A stretch of DNA of 64,000 nucleotides. Source: Burkholderiaceae bacterium. GTDB taxonomy: Bacteria; Pseudomonadota; Gammaproteobacteria; Burkholderiales; Burkholderiaceae_C. The stretch covers positions 682,001 to 746,000 of the forward strand of contig JAHCKM010000004.1 of assembly GCA_026125795.1 (NCBI GenBank). Direction: 5' to 3'. This document shows, piece after piece, positions 10,601-20,022 of this stretch. The stretch's first letter is position 1. Every line of letters starts with the position of its first letter. A program made the position numbers and the translations under genes. Below the pieces are notes generated by a model. That model was not told where the DNA came from. It worked only from the letters and a program-made list of their open reading frames with translations, and made no database searches.

Positions 10601-13174
10601 GCCACCGCGCAACTGGAACCCGTGAGCGCGGCACCGGTGGTCAGCGGCGCCACGGTGAACTATGTCGCCGGCACCGCCAACGTCGGCAGCTACAGCTACC
10701 AGTGGGACTTCGGCGACGGCAGCGGCGCCACGCCGTGGAGCGATCAGCCGGCGGCGAGCCACACCTACACCGCGCCCGGCGTGTACTTCGTGACCGTGAG
10801 CGCGCGCACCCCCGACGGCCGCTTGTCGTCGCGCAGCTTCTGGCAGGCGGTGCAGGGCGCCACCGGCTCCGGCGGCCGCTCGTCATCGCCGCTGCTGCTC
10901 GAGCCGCGTGGCGGCGGCGCGCCGCGTCTGTGGGTGGTGAACCCGGACAACGACTCGGTCAGCGTGTTCGACACCGCCAACAAGATCCGCCTGGCCGAGA
11001 TCGCGGTCGGCACCGCACCGCGCACGCTGGCGCTGGCGCCCGACGGGCGCATCTGGGTCGTCAACAAGGGCAGCGCCAGCTTGTCGATCGTGTCGCCCAC
11101 CAACCTGACGGTCGTGCAGACGGTGAACCTGGCGCGTGCATCGATGCCCTACGGCATCGTGATCGGTGCCGACGGCACAGCCTTCGTGACGCACGAGGCC
11201 ACCGGCATGCTGACGCGCATCTCGGCCGGCGGCGTGGTGGGCTCGAGCGTGCCGCTCGGTGCCAACCTGCGCCACCTCGCGCTCAATGCGGCCGGCACCC
11301 AACTGCTGGTGGCGCGCTTCGTGACGCCGGCGCTGCCCGGCGAGGGCACGGCCGTGGTGCAGACCAGCGCGGGCGGCAACCCGCGCGGCGCCGAGGTGCT
11401 GGTGGTCAACCCGGCATCGTTGGCGCTGCAGCGCACGGTCGTGCTGCAACACAGCGAGCGGCCCGACACCACGGTGGCCGGCCGCGGCATTCCCAACTAC
11501 CTCGGCGCACCGGTGATCGCGCCCGATGGACAGAGCGCCTGGGTGCCGTCGAAGCAGGACAACATCAAACGCGGCAAGCTGCGCGACAACCAGGATCTGG
11601 ACTTCCAGAACACGCTGCGCGCGATCAGTTCGCGCATCGATCTGGGCACGCTGGCCGAAGACCTGCCCGGCCGCATCGACCATGACAACTCGGGTATCGC
11701 CAGCGCCGCCGCATTCCACCCGGGTGGTGCCTACCTGTTCGTCGCGCTCGAGGCGAGCCGCCACGTCGCGGTGGTCGACGCGGCGGGGCGGCGCGAGCTG
11801 TTCCGCGTCGATGCCGGCCGTGCCCCGCAGGGCCTGGCGGTGTCGGCCGACGGGCGCACGCTCTACGTTCACAACTTCATGGACCGCACAGTGGGCGTGC
11901 ACGACCTGTCGCCGTTGCTGGAGTACGGCGAATCGACGCTGCCGCTGTCGGCCACGATGGGCACGGTGGGCACCGAGAAGCTCGGCGCGCAGGTGCTCAA
12001 GGGCAAGCAGTTCTTCTACGATGCCCGCGACCCGCGTCTGGCGCGCGACGGCTACATCAGCTGCGCCGGCTGCCACAACGACGGCGGGCACGACGGCCGC
12101 ACCTGGGACTTCACCGGTTTCGGCGAGGGGCTGCGCAACACCGTCAGCCTGCGCGGCCGCGCCGGCGCGCAGGGCCGCCTGCACTGGAGCGCGAACTTCG
12201 ACGAGGTGCAGGACTTCGAGGGGCAACTGCGCACGCTCGCCCAGGGCACCGGGTTGATGTCCGACGCGTCGTTCAACACGGGCACGCGCAGCCAGCCGCT
12301 GGGTACCGCGAAGGCCGGCGTCAGTGCCGACCTCGACGCGCTGGCGGCCTACGTGTCGTCGTTGTCGAGCTTCGATCCCTCGCCGTACCGCACGGCCGGC
12401 GGCGCACTCACCGCGGCGGCCAGCGCCGGGCGCACGGTGTTCGCCGACCGGTGCACCGGCTGCCATGGCGGCAACGACTACACCGACTCGGCCGCCGGCG
12501 TGCTGCGCAACATCGGCACGATCAAGCCGTCGAGCGGGTCGCGCCTCGGTGCCGCGCTGACCGGCATCGACACGCCGACGCTGCGCGACGCCTGGGCCAC
12601 CGCGCCCTACCTGCACGACGGCTCGGCCGCCACGGTGGAAGACGCGATCCGCGCGCACAACACCTTGACGCTGTCGGCCGCCGACCTCGCCAACGTGAGC
12701 GAGTTCGTGCGCCAGATCGGGCGCGAGGAGGCGGCCATTGCACCGGTGACCGGACTCAAGGGCGAATACTTCGCCAACGTGAGCCTGGGCGGCACGCCGG
12801 TGCTGACGCGCTACGAGGCCGTCAACTTCAGCTGGGGCACCGGCTCGCCGGGCCCCGGTGTGGCGGCCGACAACTTCTCGGTGCGCTGGAGCGGCGTGAT
12901 CGTGCCGACGGCCAGCGGCAGCCATCGCTTCCAGACGTATTCCGACGACGGCGTGCGGCTGTGGGTCAACGGCGTGCAGTTGGTCAACAACTGGACGGAC
13001 CATTCGCCCACGACCAACACCAGCGGCACGATCTCGCTCACGGCCGGCCAGCGCTACACGATCCGCGTCGAGTACTACGAGCGCGGCGGCGGCGCGACGA
13101 TGCAGCTGCGCTGGCGGCGGCCGGGCAGCAGCAGCTACGTGGCCGTGCCGCTCGCAGCGCTGGCGCCGCAGTGA
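7622..13174 (+). CDS. Lipoprotein fusion of galactose oxidase-like copper-radical enzyme, discoidin/Ig/PKD domains, YVTN propeller, di-heme cytochrome c and PA14
   Basis: 1850 residues. N-terminus is a lipoprotein signal with Cys near residue 22 (LLAACGGG). Domains in order: galactose oxidase Kelch propeller (about 45-395) and its C-terminal DUF1929 Ig-like domain (405-520); putative Ig (527-605); two F5/8C/fucolectin-like carbohydrate-binding modules (605-755, 759-902); cadherin/Ig (906-992); PKD (998-1078); YVTN beta-propeller (1102-1437); di-heme cytochrome c peroxidase/MauG-like domain (1443-1703) with CAGCH at 1481-1485 and CTGCH at 1611-1615; PA14 (1709-1850). All copper-radical residues of fungal galactose oxidase are present at the right spacing: Cys121, Tyr165, Trp183, Tyr377, His378, His463 (Fusarium 228, 272, 290, 495, 496, 581). 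Predicted outer-membrane or periplasmic oxidase of an alcohol or sugar group. GTG start after a good ribosome site; followed by overlapping cytochrome and SCO genes. Confidence 0.9.
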   Translation: MTGISLRRHAAVAGLAAVSLLAACGGGNDADPTTDARAARDRAGPLAVAAPAQSAWSASRSLPLVPVSIANLPDGKVLMWSAEEKFSFGAATGRTYAATFDPATNSVTERTVTETGHNMFCPGTTNLADGRLLVNGGISAGNTSIFDPATNTWSTGPAMNIPRGYQANTILKDGSVLTLGGSWSGGVGNKHGEVWTAAGGWQRKTGIPIDPFLSPDPSRNFGGDSHFMLLPAGNGKVFHAGPGINMHWIGTEGTGSVTDAGPRGDDEFSISGTAVMYEQGKILKTGGGPGYDSVNANANSYVIDINGGVTVRKLAPMAYRRAFHNSVVLPNGQVLIVGGQTYAVGFSDNNSVLVPELFDPSSETFTALPPIAVPRNYHSVAILLPDARVVSAGGGLCGAGCAANHPDLQVWTPHYLLRPDGTPATRPAIQSAPASVVYGQTITVTTDSPIASFAMVRMSSTTHTVNNDQRRLALTFRNTGTNTWAVDVPTNPGWALPGDWMLFAMNADGTPSVAKIVRISLAGAPQFTAIADQSSTVGAAVSLQPTVTVPGGAVATYEASGLPAGLAINNSTGRIEGAPGIAGTSRVTIRATANGVTTSTDFLWHVVTPGVTRYVRLEALSETNGNAWTSAAEINLLGLDGQVLSRTGWQVSADSQELAGENGAAANAIDGNTATIWHTQWQAANPVHPHWIVIQLGGATDVGGLKYLPRQDATFNGTIARYNVYLSADGVNWGLPVASGSFSDLGVDKTEKTLYFPNLARGHVATQSSTYDASSGAAKAIDGSVDGAFASASVAHTTVEANPWWEVDLGASHALSAVRLWNRTDCCADRLSNFYLLASDTPMQGRSLASLLADAAVWRSQYSGTAPRATTIAAGGARGRYVRVQLAGTNALQLAEVEVHGRLATNRAPTLDTPSPVTTEQGVATSLGVSASDPDGDLLTYSAAGLPPGLTMAAGTGLISGVPTAEGSYTVTVVVDDGRGGSTATQFPWTVLTATAQLEPVSAAPVVSGATVNYVAGTANVGSYSYQWDFGDGSGATPWSDQPAASHTYTAPGVYFVTVSARTPDGRLSSRSFWQAVQGATGSGGRSSSPLLLEPRGGGAPRLWVVNPDNDSVSVFDTANKIRLAEIAVGTAPRTLALAPDGRIWVVNKGSASLSIVSPTNLTVVQTVNLARASMPYGIVIGADGTAFVTHEATGMLTRISAGGVVGSSVPLGANLRHLALNAAGTQLLVARFVTPALPGEGTAVVQTSAGGNPRGAEVLVVNPASLALQRTVVLQHSERPDTTVAGRGIPNYLGAPVIAPDGQSAWVPSKQDNIKRGKLRDNQDLDFQNTLRAISSRIDLGTLAEDLPGRIDHDNSGIASAAAFHPGGAYLFVALEASRHVAVVDAAGRRELFRVDAGRAPQGLAVSADGRTLYVHNFMDRTVGVHDLSPLLEYGESTLPLSATMGTVGTEKLGAQVLKGKQFFYDARDPRLARDGYISCAGCHNDGGHDGRTWDFTGFGEGLRNTVSLRGRAGAQGRLHWSANFDEVQDFEGQLRTLAQGTGLMSDASFNTGTRSQPLGTAKAGVSADLDALAAYVSSLSSFDPSPYRTAGGALTAAASAGRTVFADRCTGCHGGNDYTDSAAGVLRNIGTIKPSSGSRLGAALTGIDTPTLRDAWATAPYLHDGSAATVEDAIRAHNTLTLSAADLANVSEFVRQIGREEAAIAPVTGLKGEYFANVSLGGTPVLTRYEAVNFSWGTGSPGPGVAADNFSVRWSGVIVPTASGSHRFQTYSDDGVRLWVNGVQLVNNWTDHSPTTNTSGTISLTAGQRYTIRVEYYERGGGATMQLRWRRPGSSSYVAVPLAALAPQ

Positions 13175-13590
13175 GGGGCGTGCGCGCCGGCCTGCTGATC
13201 GCCGGCACGACGGCTGCGGCAGCCGTCGTGGCGGCGCCGTTGGTGGCGCAGTGGATCAGGCAATCGCACGGCGCCGAACTGTTCGACGGACGGCGGCCGC
13301 TGGTGGCGCGCATCGCCGGCCACGACGAGCGGCTGCCGCCGATGGCCTCGCGCTGCATCAACTGCCATCGAGGTCCTCAGGCCACCGGCGGGATCCTGAG
13401 CGCCGAGGGGCTGACGCAACGCATCGCGCGCCGCGGCGGCCCGCCCTCGCGCTACGACAGCGGCACGCTGTGCCGGTTGCTGCGCGAGGGCATCGATCCG
13501 GCTCACGTGATGGTCACGCGCACGATGCCGCGCTTCGACGTCGACGATGCCGCCTGCGCCGCCTTGTGGGCCCACCTGTCGAAGCGATGA
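13171..13590 (+). CDS. Small membrane-anchored cytochrome c
   Basis: 139 residues with an N-terminal hydrophobic anchor (about residues 6-27) and one c-type heme site, CINCH at 62-66; a likely distal Met ligand is Met119 in 'RTMPRF'. The GTG at 13171 overlaps the stop of the copper-oxidase fusion gene (GTGA), so the two are translationally coupled; a second GTG at 13180 would also serve. Its own stop overlaps the ATG of the SCO gene. Likely acts in the periplasm as electron carrier to or from the upstream oxidase/di-heme protein (inference from position). Confidence 0.8.
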   Translation: MRGVRAGLLIAGTTAAAAVVAAPLVAQWIRQSHGAELFDGRRPLVARIAGHDERLPPMASRCINCHRGPQATGGILSAEGLTQRIARRGGPPSRYDSGTLCRLLREGIDPAHVMVTRTMPRFDVDDAACAALWAHLSKR

Positions 13591-14183
13591 GCGCACCGGA
13601 CCGTGCGGCGGGCCTGTCGCGACGCGCGTTCGTCGCAGGCGCGGCTGCAGCCTGCGCCGCGACACCGTCGGCGGCGCACGACGAACTCGGTCCGTTGACA
13701 CCGCGGCGCCTCGCGCCTCCGTTGCCGCTGACCTTGCACGACAGCCGCCGCAGCCAGCTGCCGGCGCTGCTGCAGGGGCGCATCACCGCGCTGCAGCTGA
13801 TGTTCACCGGTTGCAGCGCCATTTGTCCGGTGCAGGGCGCGGTGTTCGCGGCGCTGCAGCCGCTGGTGATCGGCCCGCTGCCGCACGTCCAGCTGGTGTC
13901 GGTGAGCATCGATCCGCTGGGCGACGATGCACGGGCGCTCGCAGGCTGGCGCGACAAGTTCGGCGCCGACCCGGCGTGGCTGGCCGCGGTGCCCGCGCCC
14001 CGGCATGCCGATGTGATGCCCGCCTTCCTGGGTGGGCGCAGCACCGATGGCCGCAGCGCCGATCGCCATACCGCGGCGACCTTCCTGTTCGACGCGCAGG
14101 GGCGGCTGGCGTTTCGCTGTGCGGCGCTGGCCAGTCCGCGTGATATCGCGGGGGCGATGCGCGAACTGGCGCGCGTCGGCTGA
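13587..14183 (+). CDS. SCO1/SenC family copper chaperone
   Basis: 198 residues. Twin-arginine-like N-terminus ('SRRAFVAGAAAACAA', residues 11-25), then a thioredoxin-like domain with the copper-binding CxxxC, Cys76 and Cys80 ('FTGCSAICP'), and the distal His161 ('DRHTAATFLFD'). SCO proteins deliver copper to cytochrome oxidase CuA or act as thiol reductases (family knowledge). Here no cytochrome oxidase gene is near; instead it is the third gene of an overlapping set with a copper-radical oxidase, so it more likely loads or protects that copper site (inference). The ATGA overlap with the cytochrome gene supports a single operon. Confidence 0.88.
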   Translation: MSAPDRAAGLSRRAFVAGAAAACAATPSAAHDELGPLTPRRLAPPLPLTLHDSRRSQLPALLQGRITALQLMFTGCSAICPVQGAVFAALQPLVIGPLPHVQLVSVSIDPLGDDARALAGWRDKFGADPAWLAAVPAPRHADVMPAFLGGRSTDGRSADRHTAATFLFDAQGRLAFRCAALASPRDIAGAMRELARVG

Positions 14184-14213
14184 GGGGGCGCGCCGGCCCA
14201 CCGGCGTAGGTCG

Positions 14214-15662
14214 TCACCGCGCCGAGCGCATGTCGTGCGGCGGCAGTTCCAGCGTCGCGAGCGCGCCGCCGCCTTCGGCGTTGCGCAAGGTCACGCGGCC
14301 ACGGTGCAGCTCGGCGATCTGCTTGACGAATGCGAGACCCAAACCGGTGCTCTTGCGCTTGTTGTGCGGCCGCGCCAGCGAGAAGAACTTTTCGAACATC
14401 TTGGCGTCGGCGAATTCCGGGATGCCGGGACCACGGTCGCGGATCGTCACCTCCACGCGCCGGCCCCGGCGCGCCAGCGCGATCTCGACGGTGCCACCGT
14501 CGCTGGAGAAATCAAGCGCGTTGTCGAGCAGGTTGCCGATCGCGCGGCGCAACAACAGCGGATCGCCGTCGACGCTGGCGTCGTCGCCGTCGTGCAGCAC
14601 CACGCGCAATCGGCGCGGCGCGCCCGCCGCCTCGGCGCTGGTGGCGAGGTCCTGCAGCAGCGGCCGAAGGGCCACCGTCTCGGTCGGCCCGAGCGTGCGC
14701 CGGCGCTCCAGTGCCGTCAGCTCCATCATGCGGTCGACCAGTTCCTGGATGCGCTGTGTCTCGCGCCCCACGTTGGCGATGAAACGCTGACGGTCGGCCT
14801 CGGGCATGCCGGGCTCGCGCAGCAGCTCGGCCGCGCCGCGGATCGCCGACAGCGGGCTCTTCAGCTCGTGCGTCAAGGTCTGCACGTAGTCGGCCACGTA
14901 GTGGCGCCCGGCGATGGCGTCGCGCATCTCGTCGAACGCGGCGCCGATCGAGCCGAGCACGCGCCGGCCGAGCAGCGCGGGGTCGAGCCGGCGCTGGCGC
15001 CGCACGTCGCGCCATGCGTCGGTGACGACGCCGAACGGCCGCACCAGCCACAGGCTGACGAACACCGCCAGCAGCAGCACCGACACGCCGGAGGTCACGC
15101 CCACCAGCAGCGTCTTGCGCCGCGCCGCCTCGATGAACTGGCCGAAGCTCAGCGCCGGCTTGGCCACCGACACGGCGCCGACGATGCGCTCGCCCACGCG
15201 AACCGGCACCGCCACCACCATCACCGACGTGTTGGCGTCGCCGTCGAGGTCCGGGCTGGTGCGCGCGCCGTACTTGCCCGCCAGCGCCAGCCTCACGTCG
15301 CGCCACTGCGAGAAATCCTTGCCCTCGTGACGGCCCAGCGAGTCGAACAGCACGATGCCTTGCGCATCGACCACCGTGGCGCGCAGCTCGACGCTTTCCT
15401 TCTTGATGCCGAAGATGTTGGCCTCGAAGCGCCGTGCGTACAGGTCGCGAAACAGCGGCTCGAGCCACGTGGTGTCGAGCCCGCCGGCCGAGCGTGCCTC
15501 GAGCAGGCTGGCCATCAGGTGCGCGGTCTCGACCAGCGACTCTTCGGCCGATTCGCGATAGCGCGGATCGATGTCGGCCAGCAGGCGCCACATCAGCACG
15601 CCGACACCGACGGTGTAGACCAGCAGGATGCCCACGAAGATGCGCGTGCGGGCCGTGATCAT
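14214..15662 (-). CDS. creC: Two-component sensor histidine kinase, CreC-like
   Basis: 482 residues. Two membrane helices (about 7-27 and 187-208) flank a periplasmic sensor domain; a HAMP-like linker follows; the phosphoacceptor His265 lies in '[12 protein letters not shown]'; N and G boxes ('NLLDNALDF', 'DRGPGIP', '[10 protein letters not shown]') mark the ATPase domain. The sensor region '[25 protein letters not shown]' is typical of CreC, the CreBC kinase that in Escherichia coli reacts to carbon source and growth state and in other bacteria to cell-wall damage. ATG overlaps the creB stop by 4 bases. The usual membrane partner creD is not adjacent. Confidence 0.85.
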   Translation of the reverse strand: MITARTRIFVGILLVYTVGVGVLMWRLLADIDPRYRESAEESLVETAHLMASLLEARSAGGLDTTWLEPLFRDLYARRFEANIFGIKKESVELRATVVDAQGIVLFDSLGRHEGKDFSQWRDVRLALAGKYGARTSPDLDGDANTSVMVVAVPVRVGERIVGAVSVAKPALSFGQFIEAARRKTLLVGVTSGVSVLLLAVFVSLWLVRPFGVVTDAWRDVRRQRRLDPALLGRRVLGSIGAAFDEMRDAIAGRHYVADYVQTLTHELKSPLSAIRGAAELLREPGMPEADRQRFIANVGRETQRIQELVDRMMELTALERRRTLGPTETVALRPLLQDLATSAEAAGAPRRLRVVLHDGDDASVDGDPLLLRRAIGNLLDNALDFSSDGGTVEIALARRGRRVEVTIRDRGPGIPEFADAKMFEKFFSLARPHNKRKSTGLGLAFVKQIAELHRGRVTLRNAEGGGALATLELPPHDMRSAR

Positions 15663-16369
15663 GCCGGCAGCGCCGGCGGCAGATCTTCGGCCAACGCGTA
15701 GCCCACACCGCGGTGCGTGCGGATCGGCTCCAGCGTCGGCGCCACCGCCTTGAGCTTGGCGCGCAGGGTCTTCACGTGCGCATCCACCGTGCGGTCGAGG
15801 CTCTCGCTCGAGCCATCCCACACCAGCTCGAGCAGCGCGTCGCGCGTGTACACGTGGCCCGGGCGCCGCACCAGCGTGCGCAACAAGCCGAACTCGTAGC
15901 GCGACAGCTCCAGCACGCGTCCGTAGAAGCGGATCTGCCGCTTGCCGTCGTCCACCTCGAACACCTTGTCCGGCACGGGCTCGGCCGGCGCCGGCGCGGC
16001 GGTCTTGGTGGAGCGACGCAGCACGCTGCGCACGCGCGCCACCAGCTCGCGCGGCGAGAATGGCTTGGGCACGTAGTCGTCGGCACCCAGCTCGAGCCCG
16101 ACCACACGATCGATCTCGTCGCCGCGCGCGGTGAGGAACACGACCGGCACGTCGATTTGCGCGCGCAGGCGCTTGAACAGCTCGAAGCCGCTCATGTCGG
16201 GCAGGCCGACGTCGAGGATCACCAACGCCGGTGCGCGCTGTGCGAGCGCGGCGAGCGCAGCTTCGGCGCTGGCGCACCAGGCCGGCTCGAAGCCCTCGGT
16301 GCGCAGCGCGTACTGCAGCGTGTCGGCGATGCCGGGCTCGTCTTCGACGATCAGGATCAGCGGTCTCAT
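15659..16369 (-). CDS. creB: Two-component response regulator, CreB-like (OmpR family)
   Basis: 236 residues: receiver domain (1-118) with acidic pocket Glu9/Asp10 and phosphoacceptor Asp53 ('[10 protein letters not shown]'), Lys in 'VPKPFSP', followed by an OmpR/PhoB winged-helix DNA-binding domain (about 140-230). It is first in the creBC transcript; the gene overlaps creC by 4 bases. The start at 16369 is the only one giving a standard receiver N-terminus ([11 protein letters not shown]). It faces hemE across a 48-base gap carrying opposed -10-like sequences and a perfect palindrome, so autoregulation there is possible. Confidence 0.88.
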   Translation of the reverse strand: MRPLILIVEDEPGIADTLQYALRTEGFEPAWCASAEAALAALAQRAPALVILDVGLPDMSGFELFKRLRAQIDVPVVFLTARGDEIDRVVGLELGADDYVPKPFSPRELVARVRSVLRRSTKTAAPAPAEPVPDKVFEVDDGKRQIRFYGRVLELSRYEFGLLRTLVRRPGHVYTRDALLELVWDGSSESLDRTVDAHVKTLRAKLKAVAPTLEPIRTHRGVGYALAEDLPPALPA

Positions 16370-16381
16370 GTCGAGCGCAAG

Positions 16382-16387
16382 ATGATA
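16382..16387 (-). promoter_or_regulatory. Putative -10 element for creB
   Basis: TATCAT reading on the minus strand, 12 bases before the creB ATG, which would give a leader of only a few bases. No clear -35 hexamer. It sits beside the 12-base perfect palindrome GCCCGGCCGGGC at 16391-16402, which could be an operator shared with hemE. Confidence 0.35.
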
Positions 16388-16405
16388 GGTGCCCGGCCGG
16401 GCGCC

Positions 16406-16411
16406 GATAAT
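16406..16411 (+). promoter_or_regulatory. Putative -10 element for hemE (leaderless start)
   Basis: GATAAT, one mismatch from TATAAT, ends 6 bases before the hemE ATG. Transcription starting 6-7 bases downstream would begin at the ATG itself. No Shine-Dalgarno sequence precedes the ATG, which agrees with a leaderless mRNA. The -35 region would overlap the creB -10. Confidence 0.4.
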
Positions 16412-16417
16412 CGCGCG

Positions 16418-17515
16418 ATGTCCGCCGCGCCCCTCCGCAACGACGTCTTCCTGCGCGCCTGCCTGCGCCAGCCGACCGACTACACCCCGCTGTGGCTGAT
16501 GCGGCAGGCCGGCCGCTACCTGCCCGAGTACCGCGCCACGCGCGAGCGCGCCGGCAGTTTCATGGGCCTGGCGACGAACCCCACCTTCGCCACCGAAGTC
16601 ACGCTGCAGCCGCTCGAGCGTTATGCGCTCGATGCGGCCATCCTGTTCTCCGACATCCTCACCGTGCCCGATGCAATGGGTCTGGGCTTGAGCTTCGAGG
16701 CGGGCGAGGGCCCGCGCTTTGAGCGGCCGCTGCGCGACGAAGCCGCGATCCGCGCGTTGCAGGTGCCAGATCTGGCCAGGCTGCGCTACGTGTTCGATGC
16801 GGTGGCGATGATCCGCAAGGCGCTGGATGGCCGGGTGCCGCTGATCGGCTTTGCCGGCAGCCCGTGGACGCTGGCGTGCTACATGGTGGAAGGCGCGGGC
16901 TCCGACGACTACCGCCACGTCAAGACCTTGATGTACGCGCGGCCCGAACTGCTGCATCAGATCCTCACCATCAACGCAGCCGCCGTGGCGGCCTACCTCA
17001 ACGCGCAGATCGATGCCGGCGCACAAGCCGTGATGGTGTTCGACTCCTGGGGCGGCGTGCTGGCGCACGACTGCTTCGCGCGCTTCAGCCTCGACTACAC
17101 GCGCCGCGTCATGGACCTGCTCACGCGCGAGCGCGACGGCCGCGCGGTGCCGCGCATCGTCTTCACCAAGGGTGGCGGCCCGTGGCTCGAAGCCATCGCT
17201 GCCTGCGGGGCCGATGTCGTGGGACTCGATTGGACGGTGCCGCTGCGCACGGCACGCGCTCGCATGGACGATCGTGTTGCGCTGCAGGGCAACCTCGATC
17301 CGGCGGTGCTGTTCGCTGCGCCCGAGGTGGTGGCGGCGCAGGCACGCGCGGTGATCGATGACTTCGGTGCGCAGCGGCGCAGTGACGGACGCTGGGGCGG
17401 ACACGTGTTCAACCTCGGCCACGGCATCAGCCAGCACACGCCGCCCGACCATGTGCACGCCCTGGTCGAGGCGGTGCATGGTCACTCGCGCCGGGTCTTG
17501 AGCGCTTCGCCGTAA
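16418..17515 (+). CDS. hemE: Uroporphyrinogen decarboxylase
   Basis: Cytoplasmic enzyme of heme biosynthesis: removes the four acetate carboxyls of uroporphyrinogen III to give coproporphyrinogen III. 365 residues, standard length. The family signatures are clear: N-terminal '[16 protein letters not shown]' with substrate-binding arginines, the '[15 protein letters not shown]' loop with its Asp, '[16 protein letters not shown]', and the C-terminal 'FNLGHGI' with the conserved His. ATG at 16418 gives the usual N-terminus. Adjacent to priA, an arrangement common in Burkholderiales. Confidence 0.98.
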   Translation: MSAAPLRNDVFLRACLRQPTDYTPLWLMRQAGRYLPEYRATRERAGSFMGLATNPTFATEVTLQPLERYALDAAILFSDILTVPDAMGLGLSFEAGEGPRFERPLRDEAAIRALQVPDLARLRYVFDAVAMIRKALDGRVPLIGFAGSPWTLACYMVEGAGSDDYRHVKTLMYARPELLHQILTINAAAVAAYLNAQIDAGAQAVMVFDSWGGVLAHDCFARFSLDYTRRVMDLLTRERDGRAVPRIVFTKGGGPWLEAIAACGADVVGLDWTVPLRTARARMDDRVALQGNLDPAVLFAAPEVVAAQARAVIDDFGAQRRSDGRWGGHVFNLGHGISQHTPPDHVHALVEAVHGHSRRVLSASP

Positions 17516-17834
17516 GTGAGCGCTCAGAACTTGACTTATCCCCACTTTTGGCTAAGCGGATCCCGGGTTTGAAGGCGTCGCGTCGTGCATCACCGCGATC
17601 CACGCAATCTCGTGCCAAGTTCTTGATTTCATTGGTCCGACGGCGCCGCGCCGGGGTGACGGGCGAAAGTGCCAACGCATGCAGGATCAAGCAGTTAGAC
17701 GACCGATCGCCAGCTTGCCCACAAAGTTGTCCACAGGGCCCCAGTGAAGATCAAAAGGCTTTTGCAATCAGCAACTTAGATGCGAACGTTGAGACGCAAC
17801 TTTGCTTGCGGTTGCGGACCATCAGGCCGCGCAG
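17516..17834. promoter_or_regulatory. hemE-priA intergenic region with DnaA-box-like sequences
   Basis: About 319 bases without a convincing gene. It carries three 9-mers close to the DnaA box consensus TTATNCACA: TTATCCCCA at 17536-17544, TTGCCCACA at 17715-17723 and TTGTCCACA at 17727-17735, the last two spaced by 12 bases and in the same orientation. The region is less GC-rich than its surroundings near both ends. It may hold the priA promoter under DnaA influence, or be a minor DnaA-binding locus. It lacks the AT-rich unwinding element and box density expected of a replication origin. Confidence 0.4.
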
Positions 17835-19898
<2,064 letters not shown>

Positions 19899-20022
19899 CC
19901 CACCCCCGAAGCGGCCTGGCGGCCGCCTCCCCCTCAAGGGGGCGACACCAGCGGTCCGGCGGAGCCGGACCGCGGTGTTCGCTTGGGGAGGCGCCCCTGG
20001 AGGGGCGCCGGGATGCGTCCGG
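19899..20022. repeat. GC-rich hairpin intergenic element (copy B), probable bidirectional terminator
   Basis: Spacer between convergent priA and the AEC carrier. It contains a perfect 10-base stem with a 3-base loop at 19951-19973 and a second near-perfect stem (GGCGCCCCT / AGGGGCGCC, loop GG) at 19990-20009, plus CCCCCT/AGGGGG pairing around 19929-19942. There is no long U-run, so any termination would be by structure or Rho. General composition matches the elements at 3755-3851 and 34172-34268. Confidence 0.5.

Noticed and set aside
7570..10762. Very long alternative frames over the copper-oxidase gene on both strands (500-950 codons)
   Set aside because: Low-complexity Arg/Gln/His-rich translations typical of high-GC shadow frames; the gene at 7622-13174 has recognisable domains throughout.
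17516..17834. Chromosomal replication origin at hemE-priA
   Set aside because: Only three imperfect DnaA-like boxes, no AT-rich unwinding element, and no dnaA, dnaN, rnpA or parAB genes nearby.
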